A stretch of DNA of 64,000 nucleotides from Pinus tabuliformis (lineage: Eukaryota; Streptophyta; Pinopsida; Pinales; Pinaceae), in NCBI GenBank assembly GCA_031772625.1, contig CM062815.1, positions 921,112,582 through 921,176,581 on the forward strand, given 5' to 3'. Under the pieces are notes generated by a model. It was given only the letters and a program-made list of their open reading frames with translations. It did no database searches and was not told where the DNA came from. The position numbers and the translations under genes were made by a program. Positions 10,103 to 20,955 of the stretch are shown one piece after another. How positions within the stretch are numbered: the first letter of the stretch is position 1; every line of letters starts with the position of its first letter.

Positions 10103-11361
10103 TCTCTGTTTCTTTCAATTTCAGTTCAATAAATTTTAAAAAAAGAAAAGAGAAAAAAAAAAAAGAGAAAAAAAGAAAAGAAAAAAATAATAAACGTATG
10201 AGCCTGAAAACCAATCTCTGATTGGCAGTCTCATGCAGAAAACATGAGGTGAAAATCAGGGTCACCTGACACCTCATGTTTTCCAAAAAAAAAAAAATCG
10301 CTCTCTCTCTCTCTCTTTCATCTCACTTCGCCATTCCATCTCACCATCTCATTCCATCTCACCATCCTCACTTCACCTCACTGTTTTCCACCCATTCATC
10401 CATTCATTCATTCCATCTTATTTCATTAATAAAAGTTTTTTTTCAGACAACTAAGGTTATTTTATGCAGCTGGAGGACACTATTGCAGTTCCCGCAGCTA
10501 TTTGGCAATTCTGCAGCCGTTTAGCCTTTCTGCAGCCCCTCTGCACCTGCACAAAGAAATACAGTCTGTTTGAGAAATTTTTCACAGTTCAGAAATCACC
10601 AATAACAAGGAGGAAAGAGTCATGAATAAAGTTGACAAAGGGTTAGTGGCAAATTATTAGAAGGCAAATCAAATGCGGATCTGAGGTATGTTTTAAAATC
10701 TTAAACCTATAGTTATTTCATTACGCAGAATTTTCTGGGTTATGTCTTTTTGGCCACTAATTGTAATGATTACCCATTTTCTCTACCACGCGACCACATA
10801 TCCACGAATCCTCCACGTCTATCAGTTCATGATACCCACGATTTTTGAAATCACATATGGCTGTTTTTGTCATTAAGGTTTTTGTACCCTAATGACATAA
10901 CCTACCGTATTACGACTCTCTCAGTCCTCATCCCACAGCCATGTGTTAACCTACAACCAAAATCTGAGAATCTAGCCGTTTCACTCATTATTTCGAAACC
11001 CTCTACGCTCATAACACTCCATTTCACGCTGTTCCATTCTCTCATCTCCCTCATTCCGTTTCACTCACTACGATTGCCTCCATAAACCATACTCTGTTTT
11101 TCCTCTCTGCTCATTCTGAGAAACAGTGAACACGTATAGCCAGTAAACGTATGTTACGGTTGTATTACGACCGCTAGCCACCGTTTCACTGTGTTAACGC
11201 TGTTTATCCACCATTTAACTCTGTTCAAGCCATGAATTCTCTGTGTCTAAGGCTGTTGCTAAACCCATATATCCTCTGTTCCACAAAGTCTGAACAAGAA
11301 CCGAGGATTTACTGTGTAAAGCCACCATCAAAGTCATGTTTTAAACAGAGCTGAGGAGTCA
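10103..11361 (+). other. E1 spacer between pol and ORF2
   Basis: No gene. It contains an A/G-rich tract (10137-10190), two hairpins (10211-10283), a short (CT)n run near 10303-10318, and CT-rich DNA. A splice acceptor-like TTTTTTTCAG ends at 10446 and a donor-like GAG/GTATG lies at 10685. Splicing to express ORF2 is conceivable but not shown. The equivalent E3 spacer (27408-28300) is shorter. Confidence 0.6.
10211..10283 (+). other. Two tandem hairpins 3' of pol (E1)
   Basis: Hairpin 1 is CCAATC-TCT-GATTGG (10211-10225). Hairpin 2 has a perfect 14-bp stem, GAAAACATGAGGTG (10238-10251) with CACCTCATGTTTTC (10270-10283), and an 18-nt loop starting AAAATCAGG. Both recur at the same place in E3, with paired changes in stem 2. 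They start 109 nt after the pol stop. A role in termination, packaging or ORF2 expression is only inference. Confidence 0.65.
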
Positions 11362-12435
11362 ATGGGAAAACTTTTAAGGGCTGAACCAGAAGGTTCGAAA
11401 TTCTTGGAGGCATATCCTCAAGTTGAGGAGGCATTGCAAAAAGCCAATTGGCTACAGTGCATCAAGAAGTTTAAAGGCTACCACAAAGAAGTAACAAAAG
11501 CCTTTGCAAGGTCATTCAAAGATAAAGACAGTCAAGTAGAGGTGGGTGATTTAACATTTGCAGTCAGTGAGGGAAGCATAGCAAAGGCTACATCTCTTCC
11601 ACAAACCGGGGAACGTTGGTTCAAAAACTGGGCAGTCCAGGATCAACAATGGAAGCGGATTTTTAAAAACCCAGGTATGGATACAAGTGTTTTCACAAAA
11701 GGAATTCCTATCTCTCATGTTAAGGAAGAATGGAAAATTCTACTGTTGTTAGTGCAAAAATTTTTCACGTGTGAAGGGAGATTTGGGGTATTATACGTTT
11801 ATCATGGTAAAATTATGCTGCAATTTCAAGGAGAACATGATATAAATCTTCCCTACTTTCTATTCCAAAGCCTTAGGAAAATGTGTTCCATGGCCCAACG
11901 GAATCCACGAAACATTGAAGCATACCTCTGTCATCATAGTCTTGTTAAGTTGTTAGTGGAGGAACAATTAAAAGCAAAACAAGACACATGGGAGAAATTT
12001 CTTGTAAGAAATCATTTTGAAGAACCTGGAGAAACTTCTATACCTAGGAAAAGTAGAAGGAAAAGAAAAGAAAGTACCTCTGAAACTGATATCTTAGAGG
12101 GAACTGTTCAAGGACAGACTGTAGAGGAAATAGAAGTACATCATCCTGAACCTGAGATTGAGCTTGAACCTACTGTGGACAGTGCTCAAGAGATTATCTC
12201 AGAAACCCTCTCTGAACTTGCCAAAGAAGCTGCCAAAAAGAGAAGAGAAGATAAAAAGAAACAAAAGCAAGACAAGGGAAAATCCATAATTCAAGAAACT
12301 TATCAGACTCCAGAGCATTCTAGTGATGAAGAAAGAGATAGCCAGCCCTTAGCACAAAGGTTAGCTAAACTCCATGAGAAAATTGCCCTCTCCAAGAAAG
12401 TAAAAGTACAAAAACCAAGGAAAAAGGCACAATAA
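11362..12435 (+). CDS. E1 ORF2, N-terminal part (post-pol protein, 357 aa)
   Basis: The function is not recognised with certainty. Residues 1-220 are globular and aromatic-rich (FKGYHKEVTKAFARSF, GDLTFAVSEGSIAKATSLP, ERWFKNW, FFTCEGRFGVLYVYH). The pattern resembles the 'putative plant transposon protein' domains of large plant gypsy elements. A Lys/Arg-rich stretch near 230, an acidic segment and a second basic run (KKRREDKKKQKQDKGK) follow. I see no signal peptide or transmembrane segment, so an envelope role is unsupported. TAA at 12433 interrupts a frame that remains open to 13062. A decayed homologue lies at the same place in E3 (25765-27407). Confidence 0.75.
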   Translation: MGKLLRAEPEGSKFLEAYPQVEEALQKANWLQCIKKFKGYHKEVTKAFARSFKDKDSQVEVGDLTFAVSEGSIAKATSLPQTGERWFKNWAVQDQQWKRIFKNPGMDTSVFTKGIPISHVKEEWKILLLLVQKFFTCEGRFGVLYVYHGKIMLQFQGEHDINLPYFLFQSLRKMCSMAQRNPRNIEAYLCHHSLVKLLVEEQLKAKQDTWEKFLVRNHFEEPGETSIPRKSRRKRKESTSETDILEGTVQGQTVEEIEVHHPEPEIELEPTVDSAQEIISETLSELAKEAAKKRREDKKKQKQDKGKSIIQETYQTPEHSSDEERDSQPLAQRLAKLHEKIALSKKVKVQKPRKKAQ

Positions 12436-12474
12436 GAAACACAGAGTGTTGCCACTGTAAGAAGGAGTAGCAGA

Positions 12475-13062
12475 TTGCAGAATAAAGGGAAAGCCACAAG
12501 GACACTTTTCATTGATCTAAGCACACCTGAGAAGGGTGCTATAAAAACAGACCTTGAGGATAGTCCACAACGTGAGGCAGCTACTCCTCCAAGGGAGGAC
12601 AGTCCATTTCAGCCGGAGTTTGAAACTGAAATTGAGCATGAATATAGTCCAAGGAAGTCACCAATTGTTGACCCAGTTCAACAAGAGGTGTACAACTATT
12701 TTGAAACATTGGAGCAGAACACTGCTGGCCCAAGTAATGTCATACCTCATGAGCAGCAAATAGACATACTCAAACAAGAGATCTATGAACTTGAGGTGCT
12801 AAACCGCCACATTAAGCAGAAAAATGAAGAAATGAAACAACAAGTTGATATTGCCAAAGCAATCCAAGATAACACCTTGCTTCACATGGGCATGTGGCAG
12901 AAGAAAAACAGTAGACTCAAGAAGAAATGTAGAAGGCTAAACAGAGCCTTAATCAATTTGAAATTCAGATGCATGTTCAAGAGACCAAAAGTTAATGTTT
13001 CCACACAAAGGAAGAAGAGGAGATTGGATGTCTTAGCAGAGGCATCCCAGCAGGTGGATTGA
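12475..13062 (+). CDS. E1 ORF2, C-terminal part (195 aa, after a stop)
   Basis: In the same frame as 11362-12435 and probably the second half of one protein of about 566 codons. It has an acidic/Pro/Ser-rich start (TPPREDSPFQPEFETE), then a predicted coiled coil (IDILKQEIYELEVLNRHIKQ), then a strongly basic tail (KKNSRLKKKCRRLNRA, RKKRRLDVLAEASQQ). The E3 copy keeps the basic tail and LDVLAEVSE, then LHEDMQ. In E1 LHEDMQ is encoded just past the TGA at 13060, so that stop may also be secondary. The basic tail suggests nucleic-acid binding or nuclear entry (inference). Confidence 0.72.
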   Translation: MQNKGKATRTLFIDLSTPEKGAIKTDLEDSPQREAATPPREDSPFQPEFETEIEHEYSPRKSPIVDPVQQEVYNYFETLEQNTAGPSNVIPHEQQIDILKQEIYELEVLNRHIKQKNEEMKQQVDIAKAIQDNTLLHMGMWQKKNSRLKKKCRRLNRALINLKFRCMFKRPKVNVSTQRKKRRLDVLAEASQQVD

Positions 13063-13101
13063 GTTGTGTTTTCATTGCATGAGGACATGCAATACCCTCG
13101 T

Positions 13102-13111
13102 AGTGGGGGTA
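13102..13111 (+). promoter_or_regulatory. Polypurine tract of E1
   Basis: AGTGGGGGTA directly precedes the 3' LTR start TGTAGAG. E3 has the same TAGTGGGGGTA beside its 3' LTR. It would prime plus-strand DNA synthesis. Confidence 0.85.
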
Positions 13112-15005
13112 TGTAGAGCCTCTACTCTACACCTACTTGTCTACCATTTTCCTCAGTTTTTCCTCATCTTTTCTTCACTTTTGCCTCATTTTCACTATAA
13201 AACCACCCAGATCATTACATTAGGTGTCATTAAGCATGATCAAGCAAGTTTTGCTAATGGATGACTGTTTGTTTAGATTTTGACTTACTTGCAGGAATCC
13301 TGCAGCTATCTGATGATCCTGCAGCCTTTTTGTTAAACGCAATGTTCCACGTGTCAGTTTGCCAGATGAGCCACATGGGCACTTAGGTATCAACGTGCTC
13401 GAGGTTCCTGTCCCATTTTTCCAGCCATCCACGTCGTCTTTACCCCTGGTCAAAGCTGGTCAAGATACGGTCAACTAAAGGCTGTTTAACGGTGATTGTG
13501 AGCTGCTAGGTCACGTCAGCTTAAACGGTGACTTGTCCACGTTTTGCAGATGGTAGGGGACATGATCCAACATGGGATTCATTGCCCATGACGACAGAAG
13601 CACCAGCTCATCCACGCAGCCGTATGATGTGTCCAGGAACCATAATTACGCATTACAGTTAGTTGTTTTTCAGTTAGTAGCTGTACGTGTTAGGCTATCC
13701 TAGAAATGTCTATAAATAGCTGCGTCTGCGTATGCTCAATAGAATTTTTATCAGTTGTAATTTCTGAACTTGTGTTAATTTTAAGAGCGTTGTGAACTCT
13801 GTTTTTTTAGTGCTATTCTAGCACTCTGTTTTGTACACTTTTGCAAATGGAGGAATAGACATAGTGCTCTTTTGAAGCTTCCAAATCTCTGAGTTTTCTT
13901 GTGGCTGAATGAATAGAGGGCCCCTATTCATCTTAGCCTCTGTAAAGTATTTTATGTTCAGTATTTACTTATTTTCTCATTCAGCATTCCTTTAAGCATG
14001 TATAGTTTCATTTGTTTGATTTCTTTTCTTTCACGCTGATCAGTATTACTTCTTTGCAGGTTTCTTTTAGCCCGGGATTTGTTTTTATGTGTGTGTGTTT
14101 GCTTTACAAACTAATGGTATTTGAAGTTGACAGATTCAAGTTGCTGCCTTTGTTTTTATAGCTGATTTTTAATCTTATTTCTCAAAGAGCTGCTAACACA
14201 TGAATGATCTTCTATCATAAATTGTTATCTTTTAACATCAGAATACCACTAACTTGCAGCTGGCTTTGAGTGCTTTTTAGACTATTCTTTCACTACTTTC
14301 TAATCATACCTTGCATAGTACATATGGCTGAAGTAGAGAGTTAGAAAGAGCAAAACGTTATCACTAGTCTTTAAAGTAGATTTTTGGTTTTAAGAGCTTT
14401 CTAGACTATTCTTTCACTACTTTCTAATCATACTTTGCATAGTACATATGGCTGAAGTAGAGAGTTAGAAAGAGCAAAACGTTATCACTAGTCTTTAAAG
14501 TAGATTTTTCCCATTTTTAATCACTTTTCTAATTCAACTTAAGCTACTTTCTTTCCGTGCTTTACACAGTACATGTGTTTGAAGCAGCGAGTTAGAGAGA
14601 GATAATCTTTATCTTTGGTTTTAAAAGTGACTTTCTTTTATTTTATTTGCAGCTGCATGAACGATGCCTAGTGCCATTGGAAGTGGTTATTTGCTTTCAA
14701 AGTTATTTCAAGATCTTTCAAGTCATTTATTTCTTTCAAGCATTTCCTTTCAAGCAAGTAGTTAGAAATCACTAATCACACACTCTCACTCATTTAGGAT
14801 TCACACTACACACACACCATCACTCACTTGTTTATAAATCATCATTCCATCTTAGGAATATAATTAACCACAACAACACCCCCAACGATAAGAAAACTCT
14901 AAGAGGTTACTTAAGTACATATAGTACACCTTCACTTCATCAGCTTACGAGCCCCGGGTTGACAATTAATACTAGCAATTTAGACAACACTAATTTGACT
15001 AAACA
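13112..15005 (+). repeat. E1 3' LTR
   Basis: 1894 bp from TGTAGAGCC to GACTAAACA, aligned to the 5' LTR without a net length change. I counted about 20 substitutions, for example T/G near 2667 versus 13584 and G/C near 2963 versus 13868. It ends directly at the GACTG duplication. The duplicated 124-bp block lies at about 14278 and 14402. Confidence 0.96.
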
Positions 15006-15010
15006 GACTG
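15006..15010. other. Target-site duplication GACTG, right of E1
   Basis: Identical to 2202-2206 and directly follows the LTR end. Beyond it the old Athila RNase H coding sequence resumes on the minus strand (DASDTAIGAV). Confidence 0.92.
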
Positions 15011-17000
15011 CTCCAATAGCTGTGTCCGAAGCATCTGATGAAATTTGAAATGGCAGGTCCCAATTTGGGCCTCTGAGCACTGGGGCTGTTGACACAAGCT
15101 TTTTCAGATCCTCAAAAGCACGGTCACATTTATCTGTCCAAACAAAATCAACATTCCCTATTAGTGCGTATAGAGGTGTAGCTATTTGAGAAAAATGTTC
15201 TATAAATCTCCTATAATAACCAGAAAATCCAAGAAAACTGCGTACCTCTGTCTGTGTGGTAGGAGTAGGTATTAACAAAATTATTTGAATTTTGGCCAGA
15301 TCTACCTGTATTCCAGCTGCTGAGATATAATGACCTAGGATGAGTCCTTCAGTCATCATCATATAGCACTTTTCATGGCTCAAGCAGAGCCTGGTGGTGA
15401 TACATCGTTGCAGCACCTTTTCCAATGTGTCTAGTGCTGGGTCAAAATCATCTCCGTATGGTGTGAAATCATCCATGTATACTTTGAGCCCTTCATTTAT
15501 TAAATCTGAAAAGATGCTGAGGATAGCCCTTTGAAATGTGGTAGGGGCATTGCATAGGCCAAAGGGTAAAACTCTGTAGGCAAATGTTCCCCAAGGACAG
15601 GTAAAAGTAGTTTTGTCCTGGTCTTCAGGGGCAATCTGAATCTGATTGTTCTCGCTGAAGCCATCCAAGAAAGAAAATAATTTCTTTCCTACTAATGTAT
15701 CTAATACCTGGTCAATGAATGGAAGGGGAAAGTGGTCTTTCTGGGTTGCTTTGTTTAATTTTCTATAATCTACACAAATCCTCCACTTTCCATTCTTCTT
15801 TGGCACCACTACTAGCGGAGAGACCCATTTTCTATCAGAGATTGGATAAATAAAGTTTACATCCAATTTTTTTTGTAATTCAGCTTTCACAATGTCTTTT
15901 AGATGAGAGCTAAGTCTTCGTTGGGGTTGGCGAACAAGTATCTCATCCTTTTCTGTATAAATGTGGTGTGTACATAGCTGGGGATCGATTCCCTTCATGT
16001 CCGGATAATCCCATGGAAAAGCTTCCTTGTATTTTCTTAGTAGTTGGATCAACTTTTCTTCTTGTTCTGGAGTCAGGTTATTATTGATGTTTAAAGTTTT
16101 TCCTGGCTCAATCTCTATAGTTTTGCTATTTGAAACAAAGGTAGTAGGTATTGTTTGATCATGAGTGTCTTTGAGAGGATCTTCTTCTAGTTCATTGTCA
16201 ACTGCTGCCTCTATCATGTGACATTGTACGTGGGATCTGGATTCAGCTTGGTTAATAACATCATCCTCTGTTTGATCTCTGAAATCGAGGGCATCTTCTA
16301 TGGTTAATGGGGATCTAATGTTTTCGGTAAGGTATGATACAAGATGTTTGTTAGTTTTTATTATTGTAACACTTGGCTGAGCTGGAGGGTATAGGGCTAG
16401 ATTCTTGATGTTACTCCCTCTAGTTATGGTCATACTGCCTTGTCGATAGCCAATAGAAGCATCAGCGGTTGCAAGCCAAGGTCTGCCTAGAATTAACAGA
16501 TGTCCATTGAGTCGGTTTTTGGGGTTTATTATTAGAAAGTCGGCAGGATATTCCCAGGAATGAACAGATACCATGACATCATGTAGTGTACCTTCTGGCC
16601 TAACAACTAATCGGTCAGCTAGTTCTAATAAGGTGGAAGTTGGTTCTATTGATGTAATGCCTAGTTTTTGACAAGTGGTGGTTATTAAAATTTTAATTGC
16701 AGCCCCTAAATCAACTAAGGCATTTGAAAAGGTTTTACCATTGATTTTCACTGTCACTATTGGATTTCCCGGGTCTTCATATTTGACGGGTGCTTCTCTT
16801 CCTGATAACAGGTCAGATAAGGTGCCAACTACTTGGACTGTTGGGTTATTTGTTATTCTCCTCGGGTTTTTTATGCATAGCTCTTTGATGGTCTTTGCAT
16901 ATATCAGGATATATTGGATGGCTTGGAGGAGCAGGATTTTTATGTACAAATTCTTCAGTTCTCCCAGAATATCAAAGTCAGGATGTTCTATAGGACGCAT
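15006..17000 (-). pseudogene. pol: Old Athila protease-RT-RNase H N-terminal part
   Basis: Long open minus-strand segment. Protease motif ALVDLGAAIKIL and ILGRPWL, then RT with PKKNGKWRICVDYRKLN, LPFGLCNAPTTFQ and an intact YMDD (VYMDDFTPYG), then DASDTAIGAV at the start of RNase H. The conserved FSGYNQI reads FSENNQI, a change likely to harm activity. Pol is cut at 15010 by the E1 insertion and resumes at 2206. The gag segments at 17225-19171 are in another frame, so a shift lies in 17000-17225. Translation at the extreme left (below 15006) runs into the E1 LTR and is not part of the gene. Confidence 0.92.
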
Positions 17001-17224
17001 TATGATTAATCATATTTGGAATGGGGGAGAAGATGTGGTTGCTTGGTTATGAATTTGTTATCTGACCACATCTTCTTCTTGTAATGGTTGTTTTGTGGGT
17101 AACTGATTTTCAACTTGAACATTTTTATCTCCCTCGGTTTCTATAATGCGACCAGACCTTAATTGAAGGTCGTTGCACCCCTTAGATCGGTTTCTGGTTC
17201 TGGTGATTCAATTATTTGAACAGA

Positions 17225-19171
17225 TTATACCGGTCTGTTATTTGGGTTGGGGTTGGGTTGGGCTGGGAGTTGTGGTCTTAAGTTGGTCTGGGGGTTTTGT
17301 TGTAGTGTTGGCAGTGTAGGTTGAGGGAGTGGGATGGTTCCTACTAGCTGATTCATCGGTCTTTGCCAGTTTGTTTGCCAGGCTTGACTCTGTGAAGTGG
17401 GAGGGGACCATTGTGTTGGATACACATTATTTTGCCAATATGGTGGAGCATAGGGAAAATTTGGCCAATTAGATTGGCTTGCTTGATTCGGCCATGGTGA
17501 TGATGAAGGAAATGGTTGTTGTGACCAATTTGAGAAGGGAGGTTGATTTTGCCACATTGTATTATATTGCTGAGCATGATATTGTGGAGGCTGGAAAGAA
17601 GAAGCTGGATCGGGGAACATACCTGATTGTCGCGGCTGCCATTGATGGCGTTGATTAAGTAGGTACACCAGTTCTGGTTCTTCTTCCGCTTCTTTGTATA
17701 CTGCTTTCAAACCAGGAAGTGAGGGGCAGCTCTCCGTAGAGTGGTATTTTGTACAAATAGCGCAAACTTGAACTGCATCTAATGGGCACTCTTTGTGGCT
17801 GTGTTTCTTTCTGCATCTGGGACAGAATATTGCCAGATTTTTCTCTGCCTTTGCTTGTTTCTGTTTCGCTTGCATAATATCGAGCTGCATTGTTAGAGTC
17901 CCCAATATATCAGTTTTGAAATTTTCTAGTAAATTTCCAATTTCTGCGTGAGTTACTCCTTCTCCAGAGATCTTGTTGTCCCTTGTAAACCTGTCATGTT
18001 CTGCTGGTTTTAGCCTTGTGCTGCCTCATGAGATCCTGATACATAAATCAATGATGTTAGCAAAATCTTCTTGATAGATGTCTCCTTTTCCCATGATATT
18101 TAGTGTTTCAATCCATTGTTCCTTCATACCTTTAATTAATGTTGTTTTCAATACATTGTCAGGTAAGGGTAATGATGCATAAAGAGATCTTTGAAGATTA
18201 TACTGAAAACGTTTAACATATTCTTCTAGTGTTTCATTAGGTCTAGCTACCATCTGAAATATTTCAACCTTTTATTCTTTGGACCTACAATAATCCTGAT
18301 ATTTCTTCAAGAAGGAACCTTTCATCTGATCCTAGTCATTTATAACACCTCCACCCAACCCCGTAAACCATCCTAAAGAAGCTCCCTTTAATGTAGAGGG
18401 AAATAGTTTCAGCTTTTGGGGATCAGTGGTATAGTCATATCCCCTACACAACACATCCAATTCAAACAAAAATGCATTTGGGTCCTCTGATGTTAGGCCA
18501 TGAAATGTAGGGATATGCTGGAGAGGAATTGTCTTCATAGGTGCATTGGCTGCAGTATCCACAATAGGATATTGTAGTGTGGAGGTTTGGGGGGTTTACT
18601 AGTTCTAGGCCATTTGGTCAAATATGTGCCAATAACCTTCCAGGATTTCTAGGAGGGTATTCCTAGGTTGGTTAGACGGTGCAGGAATAGCCTTAACAAC
18701 ACTTGTTTGGGATGATGAGAGTTCCTACTGTCTGGGGGGATTTTAGCTCTTGAGGTTCTTGGATGATTTTTGCAGCACTTCCCTTATCTGGGCTACTTAA
18801 TGGCTGAATTATTCCAAGAGGAGATCTTGGTTCTTTAGTTTCCCTGTTTCTCCTCTCCCTTCGCAGAGATTACTAAGGTTTCCTTCTTGCAGTGATTTTG
18901 GGCTAGAATTCTCAATTTCTTGAAAATCTTGCTCCTTAGTTTGGCTGTGCACCTCAACAAAGGCTACAGATGGTGATTCTGTGGCCTGAAGGGAACTAGT
19001 AGGTTGTCTAGAAGCAACTTTTCTAGGTCCTACTGAAGGCTGAGATTCTACTTTTTTAAGGATTTCGTCTATAAAGGTCGATCGGCCAAGGGTCACCGGC
19101 CCCTTAGCTTTATCAAGCTTGGGTAGTGGTTTAGGATTCTTTTCAGGCTTTTCTTGCTTAGTCATGCACAC
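17225..19171 (-). pseudogene. gag: Old Athila gag (several stops)
   Basis: Segments 19171-18809, 18562-18332, 18253-18026 and 17905-17225 share one minus-strand frame, separated by stops. The capsid region has PTFHGLTSEDPNAFLFELD and LFPSTLKGASLGWF. The nucleocapsid has CPRCRKKHSHKEC and CAICTKYHSTESC, the same CX2CX3HX4C spacing as in E1. The tail is Gln/Asn/Pro/Trp-rich. The first Met is at 19171, shortly downstream (in minus sense) of the primer site. Confidence 0.85.
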
Positions 19172-19340
19172 AAATCAAATGCTGATTTCTACCCAAAACA
19201 ACAAAAAATCTGTAGGAAAGCGGGTAGGGGAGCAGGGCTATTACATGCTCTGTACGCAGGTTCTTACCTTCCGTTTTTAAAACCCAATTCTCTCCTAGCA
19301 GGTACTTACACTACTCTCAAGAGACAAATGGCTACACTCT

Positions 19341-19358
19341 TCCCCAGAAATGGCGCCA
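19341..19358 (-). promoter_or_regulatory. Old Athila primer binding site
   Basis: The minus strand reads TGGCGCCATTTCTGGGGA, 3 nt after an LTR ending GCTCGACA. It matches E1's tRNA-Asp-type site at about 13 of 18 positions. Either it decayed or a different tRNA is used; I cannot tell which. Confidence 0.7.
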
Positions 19359-19361
19359 AAA

Positions 19362-20955
19362 TGTCGAGCAGTAAAAAGGGTCTTTTTCACCTCTATTTAC
19401 CCTACATTAATTATCAATCCATGTACGATTTGTTATCTGAAAGAGTGTACTCAGTTTGAGGCAGTCACTTGTCAAGAGTAATGCTAGTAGTATAGTGATT
19501 TTACAAGAGTAAATAAATGTTGGAAACAAACTTTAAATGTAATGGCAAGAAATTGAAATGCTTTGGAACTAAATCATTCACTTAAGAAACTACAATACTT
19601 CATTAGTCAAGGGTGCAGTAATGGTAACTCTTCCCTTTGTAAACTGATGCAATTGAAAAGCAATCAAAGGGAAGATCTCCAATCTGGGAACCAGACAAAA
19701 ATAGTCAATGTTCACTATAGTTGCAGATCGTTCTGTTCACACCAAGGAAATTTCTTGGAATGATAATTCAATTAACAGGAAAGGGAACAACAACTAATCT
19801 ACTTGAAAATATTGAAAATCAAAGCTTTAACTTACATAAATGAATTAAGCAGCAACAGTAATCTAAAGGAATTAAGCAACAACCTTTAACTCAGAAATGA
19901 TTTGAACAACAAACCGAAAATGGAACAACAAACTAAAGTAAGTCTATGAAATATTGAATAGCAACTTGAATCAAAAGTAAACGCACAACAAACTAAATAA
20001 ATGTTAACACACAATGAATCTACAATGGTGGAAGCAGTAATCCGAGTTTTAGCATAAGGAATATTAACCATAGTGATAAAGAAATAGCAATTGCAATTGC
20101 AATGGAACGACAATCCAAATGAACAACAATCACAATTAAAGGTAAACCGTGGCTAAATAGACAATAATACCAATCTGTAAATGCACAGCACTGTTACTCT
20201 GTAAATGAACGATAATGTTACATAGTAAAGGAACAACAATGTTACACAGTAATGCTAATTTGTAAGGGAAAAACAATGCGATACAATGTTAGAATGAACA
20301 GTAACATTCCAGTTATAGAAGATAACCTTACTATTCAAATATGAATGAGATATAACAGAGCCAGCACACGAAATGATAAGAAACAATCGATTACTGAATG
20401 AAGCAAGTAAAAGAAATCAAACCACACACGACTTGGAATTGGAAAATAATTGTACAGAAAGCAAGTGATCCACTAGGGCCGGGCCCTTAGCCTCCAGGGA
20501 CGCACTACTGCAGTTACTCCAGAATCAAAGATAGAACAACAACACGTTTATATATTAATCATGAAAACGGAGTTATAGTAATCACTCTTTAAAGAGAGTC
20601 GATAATCAAAGTTTAGTTTCCAACAGTAAAGCCTATAAAACAACAACAATCTACCCCTTGAGCTCGCAACACTGTCCCTTTTTATAGTGGCTAGGTGGAA
20701 ATATCAAAGATACAGAAATTCTTAAGGTAGCGATCCCTCATGATCAAAGGATCTTAAGGGATTCGCCATATCGTTATCCTTTAGTTATCTCTTCGTTCTC
20801 TTGCGCCGATTTGGTATTTCCTATTCCTTTTCCTGGCTTACGCACTCCGATCTGGATTGCCTTGTTTGGATGCGGTTCCCTGTCCAAGGGACATCAGTTG
20901 GTTTCGCCTTGTCTTTTCCTTTGAAATGGCGATATTCCATTTTCTTCATTTTCTG
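19362..20955 (-). repeat. Old Athila 5' LTR (outer end uncertain)
   Basis: The inner end is TGTCGAGCA on the plus strand, next to the primer site. The stretch is rich in GAACAACAA words (for example 19920-20250) and has no credible ORF. The outer end is undetermined because the second LTR is not identified in the window; about 20955 is only the most plausible CA end. Confidence 0.5.

Larger units (their letters stand above)
2207..15005 (+). mobile_element. E1: complete young Athila-like LTR retrotransposon (12.8 kb)
   Basis: Two 1894-bp LTRs (2207-4100 and 13112-15005), both TG...CA, bound a tRNA-Asp-type primer site, gag, PR-RT-RNase H-IN in one frame, a 1.26-kb spacer, a second ORF, and a polypurine tract. 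Flanks carry the GACTG duplication. By eye the LTRs differ at about 20 of 1894 positions with equal length, so insertion is recent. Gag-pol is interrupted by TAA at 6200, TAA at 8261 and TAG at 8660, and ORF2 by TAA at 12433. This copy therefore cannot make full proteins, though its RNA ends and cis signals look intact. The Athila/Tat assignment rests on the primer site, the DLG protease motif and the gag type. Confidence 0.95.
1..20955 (-). mobile_element. Old Athila/Tat-like Ty3/gypsy element, split by E1
   Basis: Minus-strand gag, protease, RT, RNase H and integrase lie at 19171-15006 and continue at 2206-471. Removing 2207-15005 plus one copy of the GACTG duplication rejoins the RNase H reading frame with no shift. 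A primer site complement sits at 19341-19358, and the 5' LTR begins at 19362. The 3' LTR is not identified and may lie left of the window. The left limit is simply the window edge, and the right limit (about 20955) is a guess. Many stop codons show it is dead. Confidence 0.75.

Noticed and set aside
11362..13062. Envelope glycoprotein or endogenous retrovirus env
   Set aside because: No signal peptide, transmembrane segment or Cys pattern. The content is basic and coiled-coil, so I left the function open.
13064..13264. ORF at the left end of the E1 3' LTR (also 2168-2359 in the 5' LTR)
   Set aside because: It lies across the LTR edge and within LTR sequence with no codon constraint; both copies are identical because the LTRs are young.
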